Positions 10,985-21,633 of a stretch of 64,000 bases of DNA are shown here, piece by piece (positions within the stretch are counted from its first letter, which is position 1; each line of letters opens with the position of its first letter). The stretch lies in the NCBI GenBank assembly GCA_950097015.1, contig CATNEN010000007.1, positions 6,128,001 to 6,192,000 of the forward strand. Reading direction: 5' to 3'. The stretch comes from Macrostomum hystrix. Taxonomy: Eukaryota > Platyhelminthes > Macrostomidae. The position numbers were made by a program, and so were the translations under genes. The notes under the pieces were generated by a model that saw nothing but the letters and a program-made list of their open reading frames with translations, was not told the DNA's origin and did no database searches.

Positions 10985-11240
10985 TATTGATTGATTGCAC
11001 CTGGATCTAGTAATAATAATTGCAGCAGGGCTGCAGGCAGTGGCGCATCATTTAGTGACACTAGACCCGCAGCCAGCGAGGAGGCAATTCTGCCCATTCC
11101 GCTGACTCCTGAGCACACACAGCACACAGATACCGTACGCGCGGCTGCGCCAAAAATTACTGTGGGCAGGGAATCGAGCTCAGGGACCTTGGTGCGAGAG
11201 GCAAACGCGTTAACCGCTCTGCTACTCACCCCCCTGCCTC
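10985..11240 (-). repeat. SINE, family 2
   Basis: Full-length-looking copy on the minus strand. Its tail side begins AATAATAATTGCAGCAGGGC; the body has TTCTGCCCATTCCGCTGACT; its tRNA-like head (plus-strand GGGAATCGAGCTCAGGGACC ... AACGCGTTAACCGCTC) is of Ser/Leu-tRNA type when reversed. Confidence 0.85.
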
Positions 11241-11350
11241 ACTTGGGCCATTTGCACCCTATTGCACAGCCGTAGCTGCTGCCAGTTCAGTCCATGGACT
11301 GGGGAGGCGCCACACCCACCCTCAATTACCTCAGCTGATGCAGCTAAAAG
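11241..11350 (-). repeat. SINE, family 1, 3' part
   Basis: Directly abuts the family 2 copy. It contains CAGTCCATGGACTG (11288-11301) and CACACCCACCCTCAATTACC, matching 20700-20770. The head is missing. Confidence 0.8.
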
Positions 11351-12993
11351 CCTTAGTAGTTTTAAAAGTACTTTCGCCATGAAACCTGGCCGATAATATT
11401 TAACAAGAAAAAAGTCTTAATACACTATTTTCTTAGTGTCGTACGCTGATTAGGTGTACGGGCACAATTATTATTATCAGCAGCAGCAAGTCGGTCAAAT
11501 TGGAAGATTCCGAATTCTTAGAACTCGATCCCGACTCCGGATTTGACCGCAAAATTTGGGATTAGCATAATCTGGGCAAGAGATAGCACAATGCAGCTAT
11601 TGCCGATGACAAAGACCGCAAGGAATAATGCCCTCATAGAACCAGAAAGCTGCATGCACTGATTTCGGCCAATTCAATTATGAAAATCAGACATTTCCAT
11701 CGGCATTTTCTTTGATGCCCTATTAGGTGCTCGAGCAATTTTATTGGTTATTTGTTTCTTGACATTGTGCGTGGAGGTATTAACGGATGACGACTTTACA
11801 ACGCTGTGTCATTGCAGTATGGTAAATTAATCATTATTTTGAACTATAATGACCTGGGTCATAGCATTGGTGTGACTAATGCCAATTATGAAGTTCAGTC
11901 ATGGTTTTGGTCACAGCAGTAAATATAATAATTAATCATGATACTCATGATGTTCATGATTTTGTCACAGCTGCGGAGACAAATAACAACTATTTCTCCA
12001 TGCACAAAGCAGTCCTTTAGTATGAAAATTCTCGTGCTAGCTTGCTAGATTTTCACTTATTCGTCGAGCCTAGCTACAGAAATTATGAAACATCGCAAAA
12101 CTGACCTTCAAAATGACGATTAACAGGCTAGATAGCAGAGTGTTTATATACTCATACATAAATTAATAGCGTTTGAATGTGGGGGGCAATCCGGCAGTAA
12201 ACTAATTGCGCACTTCACTAAAACAAGCGCATGCAATATTTCAACGAGTTTTGCGTGTGAAAATCGCCACAGTTGAACAAATTGCGCTGCAATTCGAATA
12301 TTTATAATTCTTGATAAAACACACGACCGGTGTGATATCAAGATGCTGTCATGTAATTTGTTTCTCTTTGACCTTGAGGCCCTTTAAAATATTATTGGAA
12401 TAAGTCACGTGGGCCAAGGTTCTAAATGTGTGAATAAGGAGGGGTTTCCTCGATTCTAAAAATAGCCAATCAAATCAAACTTGAATTGCATATCCTGCAG
12501 TTAGTCTGTACGACTGTTCAGTCCATGGACTGAGGGCCACCACACCCATCAAAATGTCCACCCCAGCTAGTTAGCATAGCTAGTATGGTCTGCGAGGAAA
12601 CACAATGCAATTTTCGGCTGACTTGCTGGCGACCGTCTTCGACCCGCTCAAGCGGTTCCAGTCCTGCCCAAGTGCGGCTAATTTGCTAAGGTCAGGCCGC
12701 GGACACCGCCATAGTCAGGGTGTTGCTAGCCCAACGATGTCTGCCGCGGCGATGCATTAGGCGATGAGATTGAAAGATAATTGAGCAAGGCCAAGATGCT
12801 TATGCCACCCGCCTGGCTGTCGAGCTCAGCAATTTGGGACATCCCTCCCCGCCAGCTTCCATCCCGATTGCCTCCCGGCCTGCGCCGCTAGTGCTGGGGG
12901 TGGCTGCGGCCAAGCTTGTTTGCATCAACATCAACTTGCTTGTTCAACATCCGGTTCAGCTGGCTTCTTGGCTTGGACTTTCTGCGACTGCCG
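11351..12993. other. mostly unique intergenic stretch
   Basis: No gene recognised. A SINE family 1 tail fragment on the minus strand lies at about 12505-12600 (CAGTCCATGGACTG at 12519, then CCACACCCATC). The rest shows no repeat or supported coding region. Confidence 0.5.
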
Positions 12994-13618
12994 ATTTGAT
13001 AATCCGACTCTCCCGTCTGACTATGCAAATCTACCGTCTGACTATCCAAATCTACCGTCTGACTATCCAAATCTACCGTCTGAATATGCAAATCTACCGT
13101 CTGAATATGCAAATCTACCGTCTGACTATGCAAATCTACCGTCTGACTATCCAAATCTACCGCCTGACTATCCAAATCTACCGTCTGACTATCCAAATCT
13201 ACCGTCTGACTATCCAAATCTACCGCCTGACTATCCAAATCTACCGTCTGACTATCCAAATCTACCGCCTGACTATCCAAATCTACCGTCTGAATATGCA
13301 AATCTACCGCCTGACTATCCAAATCTACCGTCTGAATATCCAAATCTACCGCCTGACTATCCAAATCTACCGTCTGACTATCCAAATCTACCGTCTGACT
13401 ATCCAAATCTACCGCCTGACTATCCAAATCTACCGTCTGACTATCCAAATCTACCGTCTGACTATCCAAATCTACCGTCTGACTATCCAAATCTACCGTC
13501 TGAATATGCAAATCTACCGTCTGAATATGCAAATCTACCGCCTGACTATCCAAATCTACCGCCTGACTATCCAAATCTACCGCCTGACTATCCAAATCTA
13601 CCGCCTGACTATGCAAAT
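12994..13618. repeat. 21-bp minisatellite
   Basis: About 29 copies of a 21-bp unit, CTACCGTCTGACTATCCAAA plus T. Variants are CCGCCTGAC, CTGAATATG and ATGCAAAT. A period divisible by three and free of stops in several frames yields ORFs up to 286 codons; no start context or homology supports them. Confidence 0.97.
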
Positions 13619-13659
13619 TAATTTTTTTAAAGATTTCGACTGTACACCCAGATATTTTT

Positions 13660-13855
13660 CTACCCCTGATAATAGGATTTTACCCTCTCAATAAAGGATT
13701 CTACTACATGATTAAAGGATTCTACCCCCGATTAAATGATTCCACCCCTTGATTAAATGATTCTACCCCCGATTGAATGATTCCACCCCTTGATTAAAGG
13801 ATTCTATCCCCGAATATTTGATTTTACCGCCTGCTAAAATGATTCCACTCCTGAC
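13660..13855. repeat. degenerate 21-bp minisatellite next to the 12994 array
   Basis: About nine diverged copies of GATTAAATGATTCCACCCCT, alternating ATTCCACCCCTT and ATTCTACCCCC. Its period resembles that of the neighbouring array, but the sequence differs. Confidence 0.85.
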
Positions 13856-14325
13856 AATCTTGTACTCCATGTGTACTTGTGCATCACCTCGAGGTCCTTC
13901 ATCGCTTGCTCTTTTACAATCAGCCGAGTCACTTTATTTTGGATAAAAATTTAGAGCGGTTGCTGAGTGCTGAGAAGCCTTTCTCACGGAATCTCCTTTT
14001 AGGTGAGCAACTGGCCTGGGAAGTGTTTCGCAAAGAAAACCGCTTCAAAAACGGGTCGGGCAATAGAAAATCAGAAGCAAATCCTGAGAGCTTCCGCAGC
14101 GAAGTTGAACTGTCGTCACGGTGGCCTTGCCCGCGGGCGGCTGCGTTGACCGTCGGAGTGGAACAGATTCGAAGAGTCAGGCAAGCGGCACTGATTCGCT
14201 GCGGCCAAGCCTTCATGGCACGCCCGGCTCTTCCTTAGGCGAGCGCCTTCTTGGCCGAGCGTGTCGCCTCCGCCCCCCATATGAGCTCATTCTCACATTT
14301 TCACTGCCTTGCCTCTGTCAGACTG
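13856..14325. other. intergenic, no feature seen
   Basis: Moderately GC-rich. Overlapping short ORFs on both strands have no recognisable family and no splice context. Confidence 0.4.
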
Positions 14326-14482
14326 GGGTCTGTTCTATGGTACTGGGGTCTGTTCTATGGTACTAGGGTCTGTTCTATGGTACTGGGGTCTGTTCTATGG
14401 TACTGGGGTCTGTTCTATGGTACTGGGGTCTGTTCTATGGTACTGGGGTCTTGTTCTATGGTACTGGGGTCTTGTTCTATGG
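14326..14482. repeat. 20-bp minisatellite
   Basis: Eight copies of GGTCTGTTCTATGGTACTGG, the last ones lengthened by a T. The array is nearly homogeneous. Confidence 0.95.
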
Positions 14483-15318
14483 TTCTATGCCACAATGCTC
14501 TCGATTCAAGCCACAGTTAGCCATAAATCTTACGGGAGTGATTCCCAATCTAAATTTTGCTGAAGTCGACACAAATCTCTACTCGCATCTACTCTATAGG
14601 CTAGTTGAATTTGCTCACCTTATTCTCATCCGTCTTCTTAAAAAGCTCTCCTCCCGTTGACTGCTGAGCAAATTAAACGCACTAGAAGCTTCAGAAAGTT
14701 GAGAGTTGACACAGATCGCCGCTTGCTTAATTAAAGTTCTTTAACTGATCAATCCATCTTAGCCCCAAACTAGGACAGTTTACCTTTCACGCGCGCAAGT
14801 TTGCTCTCAATGGGTGGAATTGAAAGTGACATTGCGGTGAAAAAAATTGCAGACTCGAGCAAGCCTTAGACTGAGTGGTCGTGAAGTGCCAGAATTTCAG
14901 CAATCAATCCGGTTGAAGAGGATCCGGGGAACCATTAAATTTCTATTTGACACTAGATAGGTTGCCGAAATTCAATTTGAAGAGTCAACGCGTCATGAAT
15001 AACTGATTCTCTGGGGTGGCAGCTTTTGTGCCTTGGTGTAAGGACTTCTTCAAACCCAGAGGTCCGGTCACTAAACTCCCTGAGTCTGTGAATGTTTTGG
15101 GATTAAAAGCGGCCTTGGGATTTGGTCGCTAAGACCGGCTTAATTTGAAAGATCTTCGGCCTCCCTTGACGGGGCCAAAATAATACAGAAGTCTTACTCC
15201 ATAACTTTTTCCTGGATGAGTGAAAGCCTTGATCTCAAGCTATTCCATTCTGTAGCTGTAAATCTTCTTAATAGTCGTGTCCTCTCACGGCCGGCGAAAA
15301 TTATTATCTGCCACTTTC
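14483..15318. other. intergenic, no feature seen
   Basis: No supported gene or repeat was recognised. Confidence 0.4.
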
Positions 15319-15595
15319 TACACAGGTCATTGAGTGCGTCTGTCACTTCCCACACAGGTCATTGAGTGCGTCTGTCACTTCCCACACAGGTCATTGAGTG
15401 CGTCTGTCACTTCCCACACAGGTCATTGAGTGCGTCTGTCACTTCCCACACAGGTCATTGAGTGCGTCTTTCACTTCCCACACAGGTCATTGAGTGCGTC
15501 TGTCACTTCCCACACAGGTCATTGAGTGCGTCTGTCACTTCCCACACAGGTCATTGAGTGCGTCTGTCACTTCACACATAGGTCATTGAGTGCGT
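15319..15595. repeat. 32-bp minisatellite
   Basis: Nearly nine copies of CACAGGTCATTGAGTGCGTC followed by TGTCACTTCCCA; only three or four base changes, so it is young or homogenised. Confidence 0.96.
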
Positions 15596-16077
15596 TTGAC
15601 ACAATCCACCGGTTATTAAGCAATAAATAAATGAGTCATGCCATTGTAAATAATTGTTCTAGTTCATCAGTAAGCGATTAATTGTAGAAAAGTTTCGTCT
15701 AGAATCTTCACGTAAAAATTTAGTCGATTTTACTCTGAAAAAAATTAAAAAACTAAAGCAAACAGGCGCATAATTTATCGAGTACCCCTATTTTTTTACT
15801 AAGTGTGCTCAGAATCTACTTTTATTCTCGTTCGGTTTCCTGGAAGGATGAGACAGTAGTCACGAGGGAGATTGTTCTCAGTAAGGATTGTTTAAATTTG
15901 CTCCCCCGGATGTTCAGTCGATTATGACAACCCATAGAAACAAAAATGCAAAAGGAATTTTGGGGGTGGGGCAAGTGAGGATCTTTTTGAAACATTTTGA
16001 TCCTCTCATTGCGGATCTACAGTCAACGAAATGATGCGACAGCACCCGACGGAGACCTCACATTAGGCAGAATGAGA
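15596..16077. other. intergenic between minisatellites
   Basis: AT-rich, no supported gene. It may include the true 3' end of the glutamate receptor transcript (minus-strand AATAAA at 15831-15836), but a 1.5-kb array separates it from the stop codon. Confidence 0.35.
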
Positions 16078-17572
16078 GAAGGGTAGGACAGGTAGGACAG
16101 GTAGGACAGGTAGGACAGGTGGGACAGGTAGCACAGGTTGGACCGGTAAGACAGATAGGACAGTTAGGACAGATAGGACTGGTAGTACAGGTAGGACAGG
16201 TAGTACAGGTAGGACAGGTAGTACAGGTAGGACTGGTAGTACAGGTAGGACTGGTAGTACAGGTAGGACTGGTAGTACAGGTAGGACAGGTAGTACAGGT
16301 AGGACTGGTAGTACAGGTAGGACTGGTAGTACAGGTAGGACTGGTAGTACAGGTAGGACTGGTAGTACAGGTAGGACTGGTAGTACAGGTAGGACTGGTA
16401 GTACAGGTAGGACTGGTAGTACAGGTAGGACTGGTAGTACAGGTAGGACTGGTAGTACAGGTAGGACTGGTAGTACAGGTAGGACTGGTAGTACAGGTAG
16501 GACTGGTAGTACAGGTAGGACTGGTAGTACAGGTAGGACTGGTAGTACAGGTAGGACTGGTAGTACAGGTAGGACTGGTAGGATAGGTAGGACAGGTAGG
16601 ACAGGTAGGATAGGTAGGACAGGTAGGACAGGTAGGATAGGTAGGACAGTAGGACAGGTAAGACAGGTAGGACAGGTAGGACTGGTAGGACTGGTAGTAC
16701 AGGTAGGACAGGTAGGATAGGTAGGACAGGTAGGACAGGTAGGACAGGTAGGACAGGTAGTACAGGTAGGACAGGTAGTACAGGTAGGACAGGTAGTACA
16801 GGTAGGACAGGTAGTACAGGTAGGACAGGTAGGACTGGTAGTACAGGTAGGACAGGTAGGATAGGTAGGACGGTAGGACAGGTAGGATAGGTAGGACAGG
16901 TAGGACAGGTAGGATAGGTAGGACAGTAGGACAGGTAAGACAGGTAGGACAGGTAGGACAGGTAGGATAGGTAGGACAGGTAGGACAGGTAGGATAGGTA
17001 GGACAGGTAGGACAGGTAGGATAGGTAGGACAGGTAGGACAGGTAGGATAGGTAGGACAGGTAGGACAGGTAGGATAGGTAGGACAGGTAGGATAGGTAG
17101 GACGGTAGGACAGGTAGGATAGGTAGGACAGGTAGGACAGGTAGGATAGGTAGGACAGTAGGACAGGTAAGACAGGTAGGACAGGTAGGACAGGTAGGAT
17201 AGGTAGGACAGGTAGGACAGGTAGGATAGGTAGGACAGGTAGGACAGGTAGGATAGGTAGGACAGGTAGGACAGGTAGGATAGGTAGGACAGGTAGGACA
17301 GGTAGGATAGGTAGGACAGTAGGACAGGTAAGACAGGTAGGACAGGTAGGACAGGTAGGATAGGTAGGACAGGTAGGACAGGTAGGATAGGTAGGACAGT
17401 AGGACAGGTAAGACAGGTAGGACAGGTAGGACTGGTAGGACTGGTAGTACAGGTAGGACAGGTAGGATAGGTAGGACAGGTAGGACAGGTAGGATAGGTA
17501 GGACAGTAGGACAGGTAAGACAGGTAGGACAGGTAGGACTGGTAGGACTGGTAGTACAGGTAGGACAGGTAA
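16078..17572. repeat. 9-bp/18-bp minisatellite downstream of the mGluR stop
   Basis: About 165 copies of GGTAGGACA and its variants. The left part (16180-16580) is a homogeneous 18-bp dimer GGTAGTACAGGTAGGACT; the right part is built of higher-order blocks marked by GGTAGGATA and an 8-bp GTAGGACA unit that shifts phase. It begins 29 bp after the receptor's stop codon, in its 3' direction. The 544-codon minus-strand ORF is a repeat artefact. Confidence 0.96.
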
Positions 17573-17600
17573 GCAGCAGAAAATGAGATCCAGTGCTCGC

Positions 17601-18321
17601 CTAGAGGTCGCTGGTGTCCACGCTGTCCATGTCAAACTGAAGGCCGTGCTGCTCCATGAACTGGTGGAATGTGCGCATCTTCTGCTCGTCATCCTCGAGC
17701 GATTTCATGCCGCCGACGGACAGATTCTCCAGCGACACCATCGAGCGCCGCCCAGTTGAGCCGCCGACGCCGCCGCGACTGTCCGGACATTCGCTGCTTT
17801 CGCTCGAGGTCAGACTGCAGCGGGCGATTGCCAACAACGGCTTCTGCGACTCCGCTGCGACTGCTGAAGGCGGAGGCGGCGGTGGCGTCGGCGATGACCG
17901 AGACGAAACCTCGGCGTGGACACACACCGCGGCGCTCGTTGCCGCCGCCGATGCTGCTGACGCAACAGCCGCAGTCACAACCGCGGCGGCGCTTCCGTGA
18001 ATGTGGTTTAACGGATAATCTCCGTTGACGTCATCATCGAGATCGTCTTCGCCGTTGCAGTCGACTTCGAGTTCTTGACCGCAGGCGGGGCAGCGACCGC
18101 TGCCGCCGCTGCCACCGCGCCATCGAAGGCCGCTGTTATCACCGCTGACGCCTGTCTGGACGAACTTCGAGCTGCACGATCTTCGAACCACGACCACTTC
18201 GGCGTCGTCGCCGACGCAGGCCGCAGTCCAGTCGCGGTGATCGACGGGTGTGGCCGCTCCGTGACAGCCGCCGCCGCCGCCTCGCCGACAGAGGGCAACT
18301 TCGGAGTCGTCTCTATGCGAG
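17601..18321 (-). CDS. mGluR exon 7: cytoplasmic tail
   Basis: 721 nt after CTGCAG. It completes a split Asp codon, then encodes a Gly/Ala/Ser/Pro-rich tail with an acidic patch (NGEDDLDDDVNGD) and a Pro run. It closes with MDSVDTSDL and the stop TAG. The tail is not conserved in sequence with vertebrate mGluR tails, apart from the PDZ-type end. The acceptor has a poor pyrimidine tract, so this junction is the least certain of the gene. Confidence 0.82.
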
Positions 18322-21300
18322 CTGCAGATTCGATTTAGAATATTAAATTAAGATTGGATTTAGGTAAACTCAAATAGACTTGAGAATGTTTTCGAGCGTA
18401 TTCGCAGCCTTTCAAGCAAACAAACAAACTAAAAAACAAACTAAATAACAGACTAACTGACAAACAAACAAACACACAAACAAACACACAAAAAACAAAC
18501 AACCAAACAAACAAACAACCAAACGAACGAACAAACAAACAAACAAACTAACTAATAAACAAACAACCAAATGAACAAACAACCAAACAAACAAACCAAA
18601 CGAACAAACAAACAAACAAACAAACAAACAACCAAACGAACTAACAAACTAACAAACTAACTAACTAACTACAAGTAACTAACTCGCAGCGCAAGAGCCC
18701 GCACTCACTCGTGCAGTGTTGTGTGCTTGTTAGAAGTCTTCGAGCTGTTGTAGTTATTCGAGTGGCCAATGTGGCAGCGGACCTCCTTTGTGGTGGAGAA
18801 AGCGCTGCGGCTGTTCTTCTCTGGCTTAAACAGGATGATGTACAGTTTGGGCGCGAATAGCAGGGCCAGTGCCACGGTGGCGCTGAGGCTCATAGATAGG
18901 CAGGTGGCGGTCACTTTGTTCTCGCTGCCAAAATATATTGGCACAAAGCTGAGCCAGATGACGCAGGTTGTGTACATCGTGAAGCCGATGAACTTGGCCT
19001 CGTTAAAATTCTCCGGCAGGTTTCTGGTGCGGATGGCGTACAGGGTGCACAGGATGATGAGGAAGCCGTCAAAGCCAAGCGGTACCATGACCCCGGCAGG
19101 GGAGGTATTGCACACAAGCAGGACTCGAAACTTTGGCTCGTATGATATCACAGCGTCTGGCTTCTCGCGAATCAGCATGGCGACGACGATGCCGAGCTCC
19201 AGGCCGATGATGAGGCAGGTGATGACAATCTGGGAGCCGGTGTTCAGGAACCGCGGCTTCCTGGTCATGATCTTCTTCTTGCTGCCGGCTAAAATTCTGG
19301 CGATGCGATTGGTCTTGGTGACGAGGGCGCCGTAGATAAAGGACAGGCTGAGGCCGGGCAGGGTCCGGGACAGGTAGCAGGACACAACTGTGGGCCGGTG
19401 CACCAGGGCGAAAGTGGTCAGGTATGACAGCAGAATTCCGAACAGGATGAAGTGCATCAGCTCCCTGGTCGAGGCCTTGACCACCGGCGTGTTGTAGTAC
19501 TTGCAGATGATGAACACCACCCAGAGCGTCACGAGCATTCCCAGGCAGCTGAAGGCCACGGCCACGATGGCCTCGGTGTCCTGCCAGTGCAGGTAGTCGA
19601 TGGGAATCACTTCGCAGGCTGCGGGTGGGGATGGGTGTTTGAATTCCGCGAGGATTCGATCGATTGCAGGTCATTGGAATGTGACGATGTTACCAGCCTC
19701 ACCTGTATGGTTATCATTGGGCCGGGTGCCATTGTCGCACTTGGTGCATTGCTCCTCACCGAACTCCTTTGTCACGACGGAGGTTTCGTCGCAGGATTTG
19801 CATCTCCAGCAGCACTTTTTCCGCTTGGTGGCGACGACCTGCGTGGAGGGAGGCGATCAATGTAAAACATGCTTTCGGTGTCGAAAAATTTCGAAAAAGT
19901 GTTGGTGGCCGATATGTATTGAAAATTATGTTACAACCGACTTTTTGTTTAAAATGATTAGCAACCGATATGTATCGAAAATGGTTAGCAACCGATATGT
20001 ATCGAAAAATTGTTAGCAGCCGGTACAAATAGAAAACTATTTTAGCAGCCAAAATGTATTAAAAAATTTAAAGCATGTCCACAGAACAAGTAAATACTTT
20101 GTAATAGTATTTAAGGTAATTAAGATAAGGTAATTACACATTATCAGCACATATTAACTCGAGTAGAACACGCAAGCTAAGAGGGCCGCAAAGAAGTTTC
20201 TCAAAAGTTCCCGAAAGCCGCTGACAGAAGCTAGCCAATGAACACTGACAATTAGCAGTCACTGTGACGCTGCTTTTTTTCCTCCTGACAGCGTATTTTG
20301 TTGTTGTTGTAGCAGTCACAGGACACAGGAGAACAAAGAAAATGATGCAGATAGAGAGACAGTAGCCCCAAATTACAGGGACTAATTAAAGCGAATCTCA
20401 TTTTGCTGCGAATTCCGGGATATACAATCGATTGGGCCAGCGACTGGAAGTCCAAGTGTGGGGGCAGAGTGGCAGCTTTCTCGAGTCGATATTGTTGGCA
20501 TCGGACTCGAATATTTCAGCAACGAAGGCTAGCCAAGGCGGAGTCTGGTGAGGTGAATCGGACAGATACAGAATGTACCAATATAATTTATGTGGAAGGA
20601 GGAAGGTTAAGCGGTAGATGGATAATTAATGATTTATTACACCTGTCCCGATTGGGCCAGATGTGCAGCCGACAGCACAGCCGCAGCTATTGCGTGACGC
20701 ATCTGAAGGATGAGTACAGCTGTTCAGTCCATGGACTGGGAGAACGGCACACCCACGCCTCAATTACCCATCTGATTCTGGTACCCATTTAACAGCTAGG
20801 TGAACAGAAGCAATGCAAAGTTAAGTGTCTTGCTAAAGGACACAAACTGTTCCAGTGGAGTCGGGAATCGAACCCACGACCTTAGAGTAGTGAGTCCGAC
20901 GCTCTAACCACAAGGCTAGAATCCCCTTGATTATAGATGGCAGGTAGATGGAGGAATGTCAAGTGGTAGATTGAAGAAGGTTAAGCGGTAGATTAAGGAA
21001 TGTTAAGCGGTAGATGAAGGAATGTTAAGCAGTAGAGGGAGGAAGGTTGAGCGGTAGAGGGAGGAAGGTTAATCGATAGAGGGAGGAAGGTTAATCGGTT
21101 GAGGGAGGAAGGTTAATCGGTAGAGGGAGGAAGGTTAATCGGTAGAGGGAGGAAGGTTAATCGGTTGAGGGAGGAAGGTTAATCGGTAGAGGGAGGAAGG
21201 TTGAGCGGTAGAGGGAGGAAGGTTAATCGGTAGAGGGAGGAAGGTTAAGCGGTAGAGGGAGGAAGGTTGAGCGGTAGAGGGAGGAAGGTTGAGCGGTAGA

Positions 21301-21598
21301 GGGAGGAAGGTTGAGCGGTAGAGGGAGGAAGGTTGAGCGGTAGAGGGAGGAAGGTTGAGCGGTAGAGGGAGGAAGGTTGAGCGGGGAAGGTTGAGCGGTA
21401 GAGGGAGGAATATTAATTAAGAGAGAACGTTAGGAGGCTTAGGGGCTAACCAGTCGGGTCGAAATGCGGCACCTCAGTATAAGGGAAAACGATAAGAGCG
21501 AATGAAGGGGCTGAAGCCATCCGGTGTGTAGAAATAGATGTGCTTTCTGGAATCGCCCAAGAATGAGGAATGTGAAGCCAGGAATAGATGGCCAGCTG

Positions 21599-21633
<35 letters not shown>

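Noticed and set aside
12834-13694. Long ORFs in three or more frames
   Set aside because: 21-bp minisatellite; open on both strands at once.
16058-17692. 544-codon ORF of Leu/Pro/Thr/Cys repeats
   Set aside because: A 9-bp repeat without stops; the composition is purely that of the array, with no start context.
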